From NCBI RefSeq assembly GCF_000196115.1, contig NC_005027.1, positions 6,940,001-7,004,000 of the forward strand: 64,000 nucleotides of DNA, in the 5' to 3' direction. Position 1 is the stretch's first letter. Each line of letters opens with the position of its first letter. The notes beneath the pieces are model-generated. The model saw only the letters and a list, made by a program, of their open reading frames with translations. It did not search any database and had not been told where the DNA came from. Positions 9,080-19,447 of this stretch are shown piece after piece. Origin of the DNA: Rhodopirellula baltica SH 1 (lineage in GTDB: Bacteria > Planctomycetota > Planctomycetia > Pirellulales > Pirellulaceae). Position numbers and translations under genes: made by a program.

Positions 9080-10873
9080 TCAGTCCAAGAGCATGTCGTC
9101 CACGGTCATTCCACCGGGGATCATTGGCAGCACGTGTTCTTGGTAGGGCACTTCGACGTCCAGCAAGAAGGGGCCTTTGTGATCGATCATTTCTTGCAAG
9201 GCACCTTCGAGGTCCGCTTTCTTTTTGACCGTGGCGGCACCGCATCCGTAGCCCTTGGCGATTTGCACAAAGTTCGGGTAACGGTCGCTGGCGTATTCGA
9301 AGCGATCCGCGGTGCTCTTGCCCTTGGCTTCATCGTGATCGATGGGGCCGAGGTAAGTGTGAGCGCGGTTGCGATCCATGAATCGGTCTTCCCACTGAAC
9401 CACCATTCCCAGGTGTTGATTGTTCAGCAACAAGACTTTCACGGGGAGCTTTTCGCAGAAGCACGTTGCGAGTTCTTGGATGTTCATTTGGAAGCTGCCG
9501 TCGCCATCGATGTCGATGACCAGAGCATCCGGGTGAGCTGCTTGCACGCCCATGGCGGCTGGCAATCCGAATCCCATCGTGCCCAGTCCGGAGCTGCTCA
9601 TCCAAGTCCGAGGGTTGCGGAACTTGAAGAACTGTGCGGCCCACATTTGGTGTTGGCCCACACCGACGCTGACGTAGGTCTCACGATCGGCGGTGATTTT
9701 GCTGAGCGTCGCGATCGCGTGCTGTTGCAAAATGCCGTCGAACGAGTTGTCGTACTTCAGCGGGTATTTGGCTTTCAGGTCGGTGCAGGTTTTCTGCCAA
9801 GCTTCGATTTCGGGAGGCTGAACGATTTTGTTCAGCTGGACGAGCACATCCTTCACGTCGCCGCGAACTGGGATGTGGGCTTGTTTGTTCTTGTTCAGTT
9901 CTGACGAATCGATGTCGACGTGGATGATTTTCGCATCTTTCGCGAACGCTTCCACTTTGCCGGTCACTCGGTCGTCAAAACGCACGCCCAGTGCAATCAA
10001 TAAATCGCAATCGCGAACGGCGTAGTTGGCGTAGGCGGCTCCGTGCATGCCCAGCCAATCGAGCGAACGAGGGTCATCGGGCGAAACCGCGCCCAGTCCC
10101 ATGATGGTCGTGACCGTTGGGATACCCGTTTTCTTGATCAGCTCGCGAAGTTCTTCGCTGGCTTCACCAGAAATGATCCCGCCACCGGCGTAGATGACAG
10201 GTCGACGGGCCAGTTTGATGGCCGCTGCCATCTGCTTGATCGTTTCGCCAGCGACTTTAGGAGCCTCGGGGCTGTATCCCGGCAGATCCATCTCTGGATC
10301 CATGTCGATTGGGAAATTGCCCAGCTGCACGTCTTTGGGCATATCGACCAAAACGGGGCCGGGGCGACCGCTGGTGGCGATGTGGAAGGCTTCCTTCATG
10401 ACGCGGGGCAAGTCAGCCAAATCCGTCACGAGGTAGTGGTGTTTGGTGATTCCGCGGCAGATTTCGACCATCGGAGTTTCTTGGAACGCGTCGGTTCCGA
10501 TCGCTCCGGTGGGAACTTGGCCGGTGATGCACAGCATCGGGATGCTGTCCAGTTTCGCGTCCGCGATGGCGGTGACCAAGTTGGTGGCACCGGGGCCGCT
10601 GGTCGCCATCACCACGCCAATTTTGCCGGTGCTGCGCGAGTAGCCTTGTGCGGCGAAGGCACCGCCTTGCTCGTGCCGTGGCAGAATCGTGCGGATCGAG
10701 TCCCCGTACCGGGTCAGAGCCTGGTGCATGGGCATGCTGCATCCGCCGGGGTAGGCGAACAAGACTTCGACGCCGTGATCGACCAACGATTTGACGAGAA
10801 CATCGGCTCCATTCATCGGTTGCTGATCGCCTTTCGCGGCGTTGGCGCTGGAAGAGCTCGAAGCGGTACTCAT
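9080..10873 (-). CDS. ilvB: Acetolactate synthase large subunit
   Basis: Thiamine-diphosphate enzyme that condenses two pyruvates to acetolactate (or pyruvate with 2-oxobutyrate), the first common step of branched-chain amino acid synthesis. Visible signatures: [17 protein letters not shown] with the catalytic glutamate region [25 protein letters not shown], and the TPP-Mg motif [14 protein letters not shown] followed by [15 protein letters not shown]. Length is about 597 residues from MSTASSSS (ATG at 10873). A start at 10942 is possible but adds a Ser/Pro-rich leader. First gene of the ilvB-accD-kinase operon. The regulatory subunit ilvH is not in this window. Confidence 0.95.
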   Translation of the reverse strand: MSTASSSSSANAAKGDQQPMNGADVLVKSLVDHGVEVLFAYPGGCSMPMHQALTRYGDSIRTILPRHEQGGAFAAQGYSRSTGKIGVVMATSGPGATNLVTAIADAKLDSIPMLCITGQVPTGAIGTDAFQETPMVEICRGITKHHYLVTDLADLPRVMKEAFHIATSGRPGPVLVDMPKDVQLGNFPIDMDPEMDLPGYSPEAPKVAGETIKQMAAAIKLARRPVIYAGGGIISGEASEELRELIKKTGIPTVTTIMGLGAVSPDDPRSLDWLGMHGAAYANYAVRDCDLLIALGVRFDDRVTGKVEAFAKDAKIIHVDIDSSELNKNKQAHIPVRGDVKDVLVQLNKIVQPPEIEAWQKTCTDLKAKYPLKYDNSFDGILQQHAIATLSKITADRETYVSVGVGQHQMWAAQFFKFRNPRTWMSSSGLGTMGFGLPAAMGVQAAHPDALVIDIDGDGSFQMNIQELATCFCEKLPVKVLLLNNQHLGMVVQWEDRFMDRNRAHTYLGPIDHDEAKGKSTADRFEYASDRYPNFVQIAKGYGCGAATVKKKADLEGALQEMIDHKGPFLLDVEVPYQEHVLPMIPGGMTVDDMLLD

Positions 10874-11020
10874 CGGTGGTGGTCTACTGGGGACAGAGTG
10901 GGATTCGAAAAGAGTCGAAATGGACCTTGCTCCGATCATCAAAAACTTCCGAAGCTAGGACCCTCCAACGTAAATTCCTCAGCCCTGACTGGCAATGGTG
11001 AAAACGCGGAACTGTCCTCA

Positions 11021-11461
11021 ATGACCTTTGTTTCAGACCTGTTCGCGATCGCCCTAGGCGGCTCCATTGGGGCTGTTCTACGCTACTTGATCACGTTGAC
11101 GGTGGTTTCTGCCCCGCTAAGTGGTTGGTTGACGCTTCATGGCAGTGTCGGCACGACGCTTGCGAACTTGCTCGGGTGCTGCGCCCTGGGGGGGCTATTC
11201 CAGTTCTCTCAAGCTCTGGTGGCGTCCGATTGGGTCGCAACGGGCTGGGCCGCCTCTTTGGCACACCCCCGCACACTGTTGGCGGTGCGGATCGGTGTTT
11301 TGGGCAGTTTGACGACATTCAGCACCCTGATCGGCGAAACCGCCGTGTTCGCCTCGCAAGGCCGCATTTTGGCCAGTTCGATGCTGCTGGGAATCAATGT
11401 CATCGCTGGTTGGTGCCTCTTTTGGGCCGCTGCGGCGGTCGTTCGGAATTGGACCTCATGA
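11021..11461 (+). CDS. crcB: CrcB/Fluc fluoride channel
   Basis: A small four-helix membrane protein (146 residues) of the Fluc family, which forms dual-topology dimers that export fluoride. Family motifs are visible: GGSIGAVLRY near residue 13, GTTLANLLGC near 50 and GVLGSLTTFSTL near 95, the last with the fluoride-path phenylalanine and threonines. ATG at 11021 gives a standard N-terminus; a longer frame reading from 10043 is antisense to ilvB. Its TGA overlaps the next ATG (ATGA), so the BNR protein is co-translated. It is divergent from ilvB across about 147 bp. No convincing fluoride riboswitch was found. Confidence 0.92.
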   Translation: MTFVSDLFAIALGGSIGAVLRYLITLTVVSAPLSGWLTLHGSVGTTLANLLGCCALGGLFQFSQALVASDWVATGWAASLAHPRTLLAVRIGVLGSLTTFSTLIGETAVFASQGRILASSMLLGINVIAGWCLFWAAAAVVRNWTS

Positions 11462-14388
11462 TCGCTTCTGTCGTTTCGCTTCCCATTCAAAATTGGGGCG
11501 TTCGGTTGCTGCCGCTGCTGGCCGCCCTGCTGGCCGGATGGATCGCCACTCCTGCCGCCGGCCAAACCATGCCCGGTTTTTATCGAGCGTTTGGCAACAC
11601 GGGCACGACCCGCAGTCGTCATGTGGCCGCCGCCCCGGAAAGTTTCGATTTGCCGGCCACCTATGTATCCGCCTCGCAATTCGCCGATGACGCCTCGTTG
11701 CACGCGGTTTCGGTCTCGCCAGATGGCAAGGTCCTGGTCGCGGTGGGTGATTGGGGCGTGATCGTCCGCAGCGAAGACGCTGGGCTGACATGGCGAAACT
11801 TCACTTCGGGAGTCGACGTCGCGTTGTGGGATGTTCGTTTTTTGACCGAAACCCGTGTGGTTGCGGTCGGTGGTGGCTATGAACCGGTCACCGGGCTGAG
11901 TCGTGGCGTGGCATTGGCCAGCGACGATGCGGGCCGAAGTTGGCATCGCGTGGATTCGTCCGGAGCGACCAAGCTGTACCGCATGGCAATTCGAAACAGT
12001 TTTGATGCCGAACCGCTCCCTGCGGGATCGATCGAAGCCATTGGCGATGATTCCGAGGCAACCACCGCGAACCGATTTCACTCGTTCGACGGCGGGCTGA
12101 CTTGGTTGGAAGACACTGCGCAATCGGCCGAATCCAAAAACAAGTTGCGAGATTGGTTGCGTCAGGATGTTCTGGTCCAGGCTGGTCAATCGGCTCGGCA
12201 AACCAAAGGCGAAGGTTGGCGAGTCCGCGTCGGCACGCATGGTTCGATTGAACGATCCACCGACGACGGCAAAACGTGGCAACCGGTCCGCGGTGCCGAT
12301 CGAGGTGCCGCGGTGATGTTCGTGGCGGCGTCGGAACACTCGGTGCCATGGGCGCTGATCGGACGTGAAGCCTTGGAAATGAATCGGCGTGTTGTCGTCG
12401 TGATGGATTCCGCCAAACCAGCAAGTTCAAATGCCGTTCGCATGCTTGGTCGACTTCGACATGCCGCGATGCGACTGGGAGTCGGTCGCGCCGATTGGTG
12501 CAGCACCGCAACATCGGAACAGAATCCATCCGCGGGTTTGTTGCGTGAGCATCAACCAGCGGTGGTGGTGTTGGATGCCGCATTGCCAGCGTCGACGCGT
12601 GATGCGTGGGTCAGCGCAACGCTTGACGATTCCAACTTTCCTCTGACCGCGTCATTGATACGCAAACAGACGCGACGCGTTTACACCAGCGAGTTGCAAT
12701 TCGATTCCGCCGGCGGTTCCTCTCGCGCCTTGGCGCTTCGCAGTGATGCGTTGTTATCGGGACGAGCTGTTTTGGCTGGCGACTTGGCGTCGGATGCGAT
12801 GATGGTGGTAGCTCCTGGAATGGTGGTGCCGGACAGCGTCGTCGTGTCACCGGTGCCGGGAACCTCCACCGAACTTCGGCGAGATTTATCGTTGACCGGT
12901 GGACTGGTTTTGGCCCCTGGCCAGGAATCGAGTTCTGGGTCGACGGACCAAGCTTCACGAAGACGACTGCAAATCGCAACTGCGAGAATGAGCCAGCTGA
13001 CACGGCTGAAAGACCTGCTCTTTGATCCAGGGCTTCGGCCAAAAGAGCTCACCGACACGTTGGACGTCTTGTTGCCGCGGACCGCGTCGGAAGATCGGAC
13101 TCGGTTGCTTTGGTGGTTATGGACGCAAACTCGCGCCGCCGCCCAACATGCAAGTGTCGCAAAGAATGTGATGCATGCCGAGGCATTGGTCGCCTGCGAA
13201 AACATCATGCTTCGAACGATCGTTGACGCCGCACCGGTGGATTCGGTGCGTCGTTGGGCCGATTGTATGTTGCAAGCTCGTTCAGAAAGCTTTGAACGAT
13301 CCTTGGTTGCAATGTCCCAGACCCAATCCGGTTGGATCGCATCCAGTCCCAACGGTGCCCAGTCGCGATGGAGTGGAGGCGGAACATCGAGTCGCGAAGG
13401 AGTCAGCAATGCGGGTGGTGGCTCTGATTTGGCCGAGCAGCAAAACGCGGTGCAGCCTGGAACGCATTGGCAAGCACAATCGCTGTCGCCATTTGCGGTC
13501 AAGCCAGTGACGTACGAATCGACGACCAAAACAAAGGCACCGTTCGCTCAGGTCGGCGGAATGTCAGCATCCGGCGCATCGGCACGGTTGGCTTCCGCTT
13601 CGTTGGCTTCGGGGGCACTTGATGGTTCCCTGCCGACGTTGCCACCGATGAGTCAACGCAGTAATTGGGAGTACCACCCGGTCGTGATGGCCGCACGCCG
13701 CATTTCGGGCGTGGGTGCTGGTTCATTGGGTGATGAGGAAAACAGTGGCATGCCATCGGTGACGAGAAAGCAGATCGCGATGCCGCATGTTGAGTCTCGA
13801 CCCAGATTGGATTGCGAGCTCGATGACGCTTGTTGGAGCGACCTGCGATGGCAACGCACCGATGATTTGATGTTTGCCTGCGTGAGCGACAAAGAATACT
13901 TGTACGTTGCAATTGTTGATGCCGGCGTTTCCGAGGGAACGCGACCGGAGGGCACTCGGCCGACTGCGTTGGAATTGTGGGTCGATGGCGACGGAGACCT
14001 GATGTCGTCGTTTTGTTTTTGGTGTGACTCACGAGGCAACCGAGAATCGACGGTGGACGGAACCGTTCGCTGGCAACCCAACTGGTACGCCGCTCTGAGC
14101 GGATGGGGCCAATCCGAAGCAGACGCCGAGGCATCAACGCATCTTGGCCCTCGTGTGCTCGCTGAAATCGCGATTCCCATCACCGAGATTCTGCCTCGCC
14201 CCGAGTCTTGGTCGCGGATTTCAGATCAATTTGCCATCCGCGTGCGTTCGTCGAAGAATTTGGCACCGGGTTCCAATGATTTGCACGATGACAAAAGCAC
14301 GGTTGGAGCCGAAGGAAGGCTGGCCTCTGATTTTCAAGCGTTGCCCGATCCGCAACACTGGCGTTTCTACCCCACGCCCAGCGAGTGA
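11458..14388 (+). CDS. Large secreted BNR/Asp-box beta-propeller protein with CBM9-like C-terminal domain
   Basis: About 976 residues with a signal peptide ending near residue 37 (PAAGQ). Asp-box repeats of the S-x-D-x-G-x-T-W type appear at SEDAGLTW, SDDAGRSW, SFDGGLTW and STDDGKTW, typical of sortilin/YCF48/sialidase-like propellers. The middle is rich in Ser, Arg and Ala and not recognisable. The last 200 residues begin with LDCELDDACWSDL and end with FAIRVRSS, resembling the beta-sandwich of family 9 carbohydrate-binding modules. No sialidase catalytic residues are evident, so a binding or adhesion role at the cell surface is the safest inference. It overlaps crcB by 4 bp and is followed directly by a membrane protein gene. 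Confidence 0.75.
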   Translation: MIASVVSLPIQNWGVRLLPLLAALLAGWIATPAAGQTMPGFYRAFGNTGTTRSRHVAAAPESFDLPATYVSASQFADDASLHAVSVSPDGKVLVAVGDWGVIVRSEDAGLTWRNFTSGVDVALWDVRFLTETRVVAVGGGYEPVTGLSRGVALASDDAGRSWHRVDSSGATKLYRMAIRNSFDAEPLPAGSIEAIGDDSEATTANRFHSFDGGLTWLEDTAQSAESKNKLRDWLRQDVLVQAGQSARQTKGEGWRVRVGTHGSIERSTDDGKTWQPVRGADRGAAVMFVAASEHSVPWALIGREALEMNRRVVVVMDSAKPASSNAVRMLGRLRHAAMRLGVGRADWCSTATSEQNPSAGLLREHQPAVVVLDAALPASTRDAWVSATLDDSNFPLTASLIRKQTRRVYTSELQFDSAGGSSRALALRSDALLSGRAVLAGDLASDAMMVVAPGMVVPDSVVVSPVPGTSTELRRDLSLTGGLVLAPGQESSSGSTDQASRRRLQIATARMSQLTRLKDLLFDPGLRPKELTDTLDVLLPRTASEDRTRLLWWLWTQTRAAAQHASVAKNVMHAEALVACENIMLRTIVDAAPVDSVRRWADCMLQARSESFERSLVAMSQTQSGWIASSPNGAQSRWSGGGTSSREGVSNAGGGSDLAEQQNAVQPGTHWQAQSLSPFAVKPVTYESTTKTKAPFAQVGGMSASGASARLASASLASGALDGSLPTLPPMSQRSNWEYHPVVMAARRISGVGAGSLGDEENSGMPSVTRKQIAMPHVESRPRLDCELDDACWSDLRWQRTDDLMFACVSDKEYLYVAIVDAGVSEGTRPEGTRPTALELWVDGDGDLMSSFCFWCDSRGNRESTVDGTVRWQPNWYAALSGWGQSEADAEASTHLGPRVLAEIAIPITEILPRPESWSRISDQFAIRVRSSKNLAPGSNDLHDDKSTVGAEGRLASDFQALPDPQHWRFYPTPSE

Positions 14389-15507
14389 TTGTTTTCGCGG
14401 GTCGTGGCACGCGAAAGCCCCGGTCCTTCGAGTTCGGTTTTGTCTGACACTGCTCCAGATCCTGATCCCTCCACCGATCCCGTTCAGTCGTATGCTCGCC
14501 CGCCCGAGCAACCATTGTTCGCTCGAGTCCGAACGTGGACTGATGTCATGCCATGGCTGCGGTTGGTCAACGTGGCGAGATTGGCCGGTGCGCCGGTTTG
14601 GTTGCTGCTGGTTGCGGTCGTGGATGTGGTGTGGCGGTTTGGGCTGTCTCGGATAGCCATGCATCATCACGCACTGTTGGAAGCGACTGAAGGTTGGCGA
14701 ACGACCGCGTCTTTGGGCGATTTGGTTTCCGTGGGACCGTGGAGTCTGCTCGATCCACTTCGTGCACCGGATGGTTCGTTCCTACGGCAACCGTTTTGGG
14801 AAGCGACGCTTTGGACGATTGTTGTGTGGACTCCCGTCGCGATGGTTCTTTTGCGTTTGGGGGTCTTGCTCACCGCAGGTCGTGATTTGCCCGGGTTTGT
14901 CGAAACATGGAAGATCATTGGCAAGCGATTGAAGTCAGCGGTCGTCATCAGTGTTTTGCCCGCCGTCTGTGCATTGCCCCTGCTGCTTTTCTTGTGGTTC
15001 GCAGATGGAATCGCAACCGCCGAGCGTGCCTTCAGTGAGTGGTCGTATGTTTTCGCTCCGCTGGCCATCGCGGCTGGATTGGTGGTCGGGTTGTTGTTGG
15101 CAGGGGCAAAGGCCGCGATTCCGTTTGGATTGGCGGCGTTGGTCAGCCAAGAAAAAGTGGACGCGATGGATTGCTTGAGCCGCGGTTACGAGGTCACGTT
15201 CCGGCGATTGCCGCAACTGGTTTTGTTGGCGGTTCCAGCGTTGGTCCTGCTCGCGATTGTCGTTGGGGCTTGGCACTTAGTCGGTTTGACGGCGGCATCC
15301 ACGATGCGAAATCCAGTCTGGACCGAGTTTGTTTTTCGATTCCCAACGATTGTCGGAATGACTGTTGGCTGGGCGCTGGTTGGTGGTGTGTACTTGTTGC
15401 TCCGCCAATCCGCAGGTGGTCAAGAGGTGGAGGATGTTTGGGATGGGCCGAAGGCGAAATCATTGAAGATCCCATCGGTCAAACGCGAAGCAAATGCAAA
15501 CCCGTAG
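14389..15507 (+). CDS. Polytopic membrane protein of unknown function
   Basis: About 372 residues if translation begins at the TTG just after the upstream stop; a GTG a few codons later is also possible. A polar N-terminal region of about 60 residues is followed by roughly six hydrophobic helices (around 65-85, 130-152, 185-208, 222-245, 275-300 and 318-340), and a charged tail. A large soluble loop lies between the first two helices. I do not recognise the family. It is contiguous with the crcB and BNR genes, so it may anchor or transport for that operon. Confidence 0.65.
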   Translation: MFSRVVARESPGPSSSVLSDTAPDPDPSTDPVQSYARPPEQPLFARVRTWTDVMPWLRLVNVARLAGAPVWLLLVAVVDVVWRFGLSRIAMHHHALLEATEGWRTTASLGDLVSVGPWSLLDPLRAPDGSFLRQPFWEATLWTIVVWTPVAMVLLRLGVLLTAGRDLPGFVETWKIIGKRLKSAVVISVLPAVCALPLLLFLWFADGIATAERAFSEWSYVFAPLAIAAGLVVGLLLAGAKAAIPFGLAALVSQEKVDAMDCLSRGYEVTFRRLPQLVLLAVPALVLLAIVVGAWHLVGLTAASTMRNPVWTEFVFRFPTIVGMTVGWALVGGVYLLLRQSAGGQEVEDVWDGPKAKSLKIPSVKREANANP

Positions 15508-15545
15508 CTCGCTACGGTCTCATCGAACCGAGCCCGCAATCTGTA

Positions 15546-15568
15546 GCTTGCTGGGGCCCCCAGCAAGC
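15546..15568 (+). terminator. Strong perfect hairpin downstream of the membrane protein gene
   Basis: GCTTGCTGGGG and CCCCAGCAAGC form an 11-bp perfect stem around a single C. No U-tract follows. It lies between convergent genes (plus gene ending 15507, minus gene ending 15674) and could end transcription from either side. The TGTAGCTTG context is shared with the hairpin at 5188, suggesting a repeat family. Confidence 0.5.
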
Positions 15569-15673
15569 CGAGCATGAACCTCGAGCACGAACCTGTCATG
15601 CAGGGGACGATTGCTTTGCCGAGCTGGGACTCACGGTGGGGACCACCGCGCGACAGGTTTTTGGCGTGGTAGT

Positions 15674-17020
15674 TTAGAACATTCCGCCGGTTTGCTGCGG
15701 CGTGTTGGGTGCTGAGTTGTTGGGAGCATTCTGGCTGGAGCTGCTTGAGTTTCCTTGACTCGTCAAAGCCGGGTCGCTTCCCGGGAAGTAGTATCCGTGC
15801 GGGTGAAAACTGCCCGAAGACATTGGGTCTTGAAACGGCTCCGACTTGGTCGGCACATCCTCGCCGACCGTTCCGGCTCGAAGTGCATCGAACAGCGTTT
15901 CGGTTTTCAAGTGAGTTGCGAACGTAGTGGATATCAAGATGCCGGGCCGATTGGATCCGCCGGTTGGCAAGGGGGCCATGGTTCCCATGCCGCCGAGCAC
16001 TTCCCAGCTCTCTGGATCAACGGAGGTTTGAACCAATTGCATGGCTTCGCCAATGGATTGGGTCAGCCCAGTCGCCTCCAGGTAGTAGATTCGATTCAGA
16101 GGGCGGTCCTCGGCAGCGGTGACCGTCGTCACGACCCAAACGTCGTCTTCGAATGAGAAGGTCAAGTTCTGATCGCGAAGCATTCGATTCATGACCGAAC
16201 GGAAGCTCGTCTCCTTGGCATGAATGCTCACAGGGACGTCGGCTGACAGTCCTTCGCCTTCCATCGAAAAAACGTCAAGCACGATACGCTGATGAAGGTG
16301 TTCTTGCAGCAAGGCGACCGCCTCGCTCAGAGGCATGTTGTCGGTCTCAATCGAGACCGTTTGGTTCAGGTCGGATTCCATTTTCTCAACAGTCTCGGCA
16401 GAAATCCCCGCCCAACGATCCGTGGCGATGCCGGCCCGAGCGAGCTCCGTGAAATCGGCGGTGACTACCAAACCGTCCTCAGTCAGCTTGGCGGCAAGGT
16501 TCAGTGGAGTGAGGGCTCGTTTCAAAGCAACGCGTAGCGGAAGTTCTCTCGCTTGTAGTTCGACCACCGCGGCGGCTGGGGTGACACCAGCGATTCGCAT
16601 GGCGGCTTGGTCGAGGGTACAGGGAAGGTTGACTTCCTCTTGGATTAGACGAGGCAGGTCGCTGAGTTTGCATTCGGCGTCCAGTTCCACTCGCTGATGA
16701 AGTTGATGCTGCAGAAACATGGCCCATTCCAGGGCTTGTTCGTCATGTGGTGAGCGAGTTCGTGGTGGGATGGGGCCGCGTCCGTAGCCGCCACCGGGCC
16801 CGGTGGCTGAAGAGTGCGGTGGGTAGCCGTTTTGATAGGGGTTGGGGGTGTTATGTGCCGAGGACGGAGCGGCTTGGGGAGAAGGGTTGTTGGGACGTCG
16901 AGGACCTTCGAATCGGGGTCCCTGAAATTCCGGCGATTGAGCGTTTGAGACACCAAAACTGCAGGTCGCAACGACAACCACGATGGTGCACGCAATCTTC
17001 ATCTTGTTCCTCTGGCTCAT
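15674..17020 (-). CDS. Secreted protein with STN/secretin-like repeated domains
   Basis: About 448 residues with a signal peptide (MKIACTIVVVVATCSFGVSNAQ). A Pro/Asn/Gly-rich linker follows, then alpha/beta units that resemble secretin and TonB short N-terminal (STN) domains: around LPCTLDQAAMRIAG-LPLRVALKRAL, and again MPLSEAVALLQEHL-TSFRSVMNRMLRDQ. Each has the pattern of a short strand, LREAL-type helix and a strand ending in VVT. No secretin pore domain is present. The C-terminus is Ser/Asn-rich. GGAG five to six bases before the ATG at 17020 supports that start; a second ATG at 17005 is also preceded by AGGA. Divergent from tkt. Role unknown. Confidence 0.65.
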   Translation of the reverse strand: MSQRNKMKIACTIVVVVATCSFGVSNAQSPEFQGPRFEGPRRPNNPSPQAAPSSAHNTPNPYQNGYPPHSSATGPGGGYGRGPIPPRTRSPHDEQALEWAMFLQHQLHQRVELDAECKLSDLPRLIQEEVNLPCTLDQAAMRIAGVTPAAAVVELQARELPLRVALKRALTPLNLAAKLTEDGLVVTADFTELARAGIATDRWAGISAETVEKMESDLNQTVSIETDNMPLSEAVALLQEHLHQRIVLDVFSMEGEGLSADVPVSIHAKETSFRSVMNRMLRDQNLTFSFEDDVWVVTTVTAAEDRPLNRIYYLEATGLTQSIGEAMQLVQTSVDPESWEVLGGMGTMAPLPTGGSNRPGILISTTFATHLKTETLFDALRAGTVGEDVPTKSEPFQDPMSSGSFHPHGYYFPGSDPALTSQGNSSSSSQNAPNNSAPNTPQQTGGMF

Positions 17021-17201
17021 CTTCTCCGCCTGAAAAAGTGGGGTTCTGGAATGTGGCTCAATCGCCAGTATACAGCGGGGATGTCCGGCGGTTCCCCTCG
17101 TTTTGGTGGGCGGTTTCGCCTCAGGGCTTTCGTGTTTGGAGCCTCGCCGGTACGCTTTCCGGGTCTGAAATTCCGCTCCTCCAACCTTCTCGCGCGTGCC
17201 G

Positions 17202-19247
17202 ATGACTGCCACCACCACTGACAATCAAACCCTCGCCATCGACACCATCCGCTGCCTCAGCATGGATGCCGTTCAAACCGCCAACAGTGGTCACCCCGGC
17301 ACGCCGATGGCGTTGGCCCCCATCGCGTATCAATTGTTCCAAAACACAATGAATTACGACCCTGCCAAGCCGCATTGGCCGGGCCGGGATCGATTTGTGT
17401 TGTCATGCGGTCACGCCAGCATGCTGCTCTACAGCACGCTGCACTTGATCGGCGTCCAAGCGACGGACCGTTACGGCAAACCGACCGGCGGAGAATCGAT
17501 CTCGCTGGAAGACATCAAGAATTTCCGCCAAATCGGCAGCGTTTGTGCCGGGCACCCCGAATTCGCCGAAGCCGCCGGGATCGAAACCACGACCGGACCT
17601 CTCGGTGCCGGCGTCAGCAACAGCGTCGGAATGGCGATGGCCGAAAAATGGTTGGCCGCCAACTACAACACCGACGATCTGACGCTCTTCAACTACAACA
17701 CCTACGCCATCTGCAGCGACGGCGACTTGATGGAAGGCATCGCGACCGAAGCTGCCTCCGTCGCCGGTCACTTGAAACTCGACAACCTCTGCTGGTTGTA
17801 CGACGACAACAACATCACCATCGAAGGCGACACCGAACTGGCCTTCAGCGAAGACATGGGCAAGAAGTTCGAAGGGCTCGGATGGAACGTCCTTCACGTG
17901 GACGATGCCAACGACGTCGAAGCGCTCGGCAAAGCGATCGCGAAATTCCAAGCCTGCGGCGACAAACCCACTTTGATCGTGGTCAAGTCGATCATCGGCT
18001 ACGGTGCGCCCAACAAGCAAAACACACACGGAGCCCACGGGGCACCTCTGGGTTGGGACGAAGTTGCTCTGGCCAAGAAGTCTTACGGTTTGCCGGAAGA
18101 CGAAAAGTTCTATGTCCCCGAAGGTGTTCGGAAGCACTTCGCCGAAGGCGTTGGCAAACGCGGCGCGACTGCATCGAGCCAATGGGAAGACGTTTGGACC
18201 AAGTACCAAGCTGCCGAGCCAGCCAAGGCTGCTGAATTGAAAGCCATGTTCGCTGGCGAATTGCCTGAAGGTTGGGACAAAGACATCCCTGTCTTCGAAG
18301 CCGATGCCAAGGGCGACGCAACTCGCAACAGCAGCGGCAAAGTCCTCAACGCGATCGCCAAGAACGTTCCCTTCATGATCGGCGGAAGTGCTGACTTGGC
18401 ACCGTCGAACAAGTCGGACTTGAAGTTCGAAGGTGCCGGCGAATTCCTGCCTCGCCAGTACAAAGGCCGCAACTTGCACTTCGGAATTCGCGAGCACGCG
18501 ATGTCCGGAATCGCCAACGGTTTGTGCTTGTCCGGTTTGCGTGGTTACGCCGCGACGTTCTTTGTCTTCACTGATTACATGCGTGGCGGAATGCGGTTGT
18601 CCAGCATCATGCATCAACCAACCATGTACATCCTGACGCACGATTCGATCGGCGTCGGCGAAGACGGACCGACTCACCAACCGGTCGAACACCTGACCGC
18701 TTGCCGTGCGATCCCAGGTTTGAACGTTTTCCGCCCTGGTGATTCCAACGAAGTCGCTGAGTGCTATCGCACCGCGATGGGGATCAACGATCACCCCAGT
18801 GCATTCGTCTTGTCACGTCAAAACATGCCCACCCTGGACCGCAGCAAGTACGCCGCGGCCTCGGGATGTGCTCGCGGTGGTTACATCCTCAGCGACTGCG
18901 AAGGCACGCCCGACGTGATCCTGATGGGCAGCGGCAGCGAACTGTACATGGCCGTTGATGCGGGCGAACAACTGACCGCCCAAGGCAAAAAGGTTCGCGT
19001 CGTTAGCATGCCTTGCATGGACATCTTTGCTCAGCAAGACGCCTCATACATCAACGAAGTCTTGCCACCCGAAGTTACCAACCGCGTTGCCATCGAAGCC
19101 GGTATCCAAATGTGCTGGGATCGCTGGATTGGTTCGCAAGGCAAATTCATCGGCATGCACTCGTTTGGTGCCAGTGGCCCATTTGATGCTGTTTATGAGC
19201 ACTTCGGTATCAACGCCGACGCGGTTGTTAAAGCAGCTCTGTCCTGA
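17202..19247 (+). CDS. tkt: Transketolase
   Basis: Thiamine-diphosphate enzyme moving two-carbon ketol units between sugar phosphates in the non-oxidative pentose phosphate pathway. The 681-residue length matches bacterial transketolases. Signatures: ANSGHPGTPMALAPIAYQLF near the N-terminus, LSCGHASMLLYSTLHL, the TPP motif CSDGDLMEGIATEAASVAG, and in the second half GGSADLAPSN, FGIREHAMSGIANG, and DSIGVGEDGPTHQPVEHL. The ATG at 17202 is preferred over a GTG two codons upstream. It is followed by two hairpins and then purA. Codon use looks like that of the housekeeping genes around it. Confidence 0.97.
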   Translation: MTATTTDNQTLAIDTIRCLSMDAVQTANSGHPGTPMALAPIAYQLFQNTMNYDPAKPHWPGRDRFVLSCGHASMLLYSTLHLIGVQATDRYGKPTGGESISLEDIKNFRQIGSVCAGHPEFAEAAGIETTTGPLGAGVSNSVGMAMAEKWLAANYNTDDLTLFNYNTYAICSDGDLMEGIATEAASVAGHLKLDNLCWLYDDNNITIEGDTELAFSEDMGKKFEGLGWNVLHVDDANDVEALGKAIAKFQACGDKPTLIVVKSIIGYGAPNKQNTHGAHGAPLGWDEVALAKKSYGLPEDEKFYVPEGVRKHFAEGVGKRGATASSQWEDVWTKYQAAEPAKAAELKAMFAGELPEGWDKDIPVFEADAKGDATRNSSGKVLNAIAKNVPFMIGGSADLAPSNKSDLKFEGAGEFLPRQYKGRNLHFGIREHAMSGIANGLCLSGLRGYAATFFVFTDYMRGGMRLSSIMHQPTMYILTHDSIGVGEDGPTHQPVEHLTACRAIPGLNVFRPGDSNEVAECYRTAMGINDHPSAFVLSRQNMPTLDRSKYAAASGCARGGYILSDCEGTPDVILMGSGSELYMAVDAGEQLTAQGKKVRVVSMPCMDIFAQQDASYINEVLPPEVTNRVAIEAGIQMCWDRWIGSQGKFIGMHSFGASGPFDAVYEHFGINADAVVKAALS

Positions 19248-19269
19248 GTCTCAACGTGTTTGCTGGTCG

Positions 19270-19342
19270 CTGATTCGCTCCCGTGCGAATCAGTTGACCA
19301 TGGCGAAATGCGAGACTGATCTTGTGTCAGCCTTCGGCTGAC
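19270..19342 (+). terminator. Two hairpins between tkt and purA
   Basis: First hairpin: CTGATTCGC/GCGAATCAG (19270-19293, loop TCCCGT). Second: GTCAGC/GCTGAC closed by a C-TTCG-G tetraloop (19326-19342) and followed by TTCTTCC. The second looks more like a transcription end for tkt, though its U-run is interrupted. Confidence 0.5.
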
Positions 19343-19447
19343 TTCTTCCAACTTTGATCGAGAACGGAAGGCCATTTTTTCGCGGGTGGATCGCTCGTCG
19401 AATAGCCTTTTCGTGTCAACGACCCTTCATCACTGAAAGAAAATCCC

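Noticed and set aside
10943-11020. Fluoride riboswitch upstream of crcB
   Set aside because: The leader has GGCAATGGTG and CCTCAATGACC, loosely like the motif, but it is too short and does not form the needed stems and pseudoknot. It also lies directly on the start codon.
10043-11020. Long plus-strand open frame leading into crcB
   Set aside because: It is antisense to ilvB, has the composition of a shadow frame, and the crcB N-terminus fits ATG 11021.
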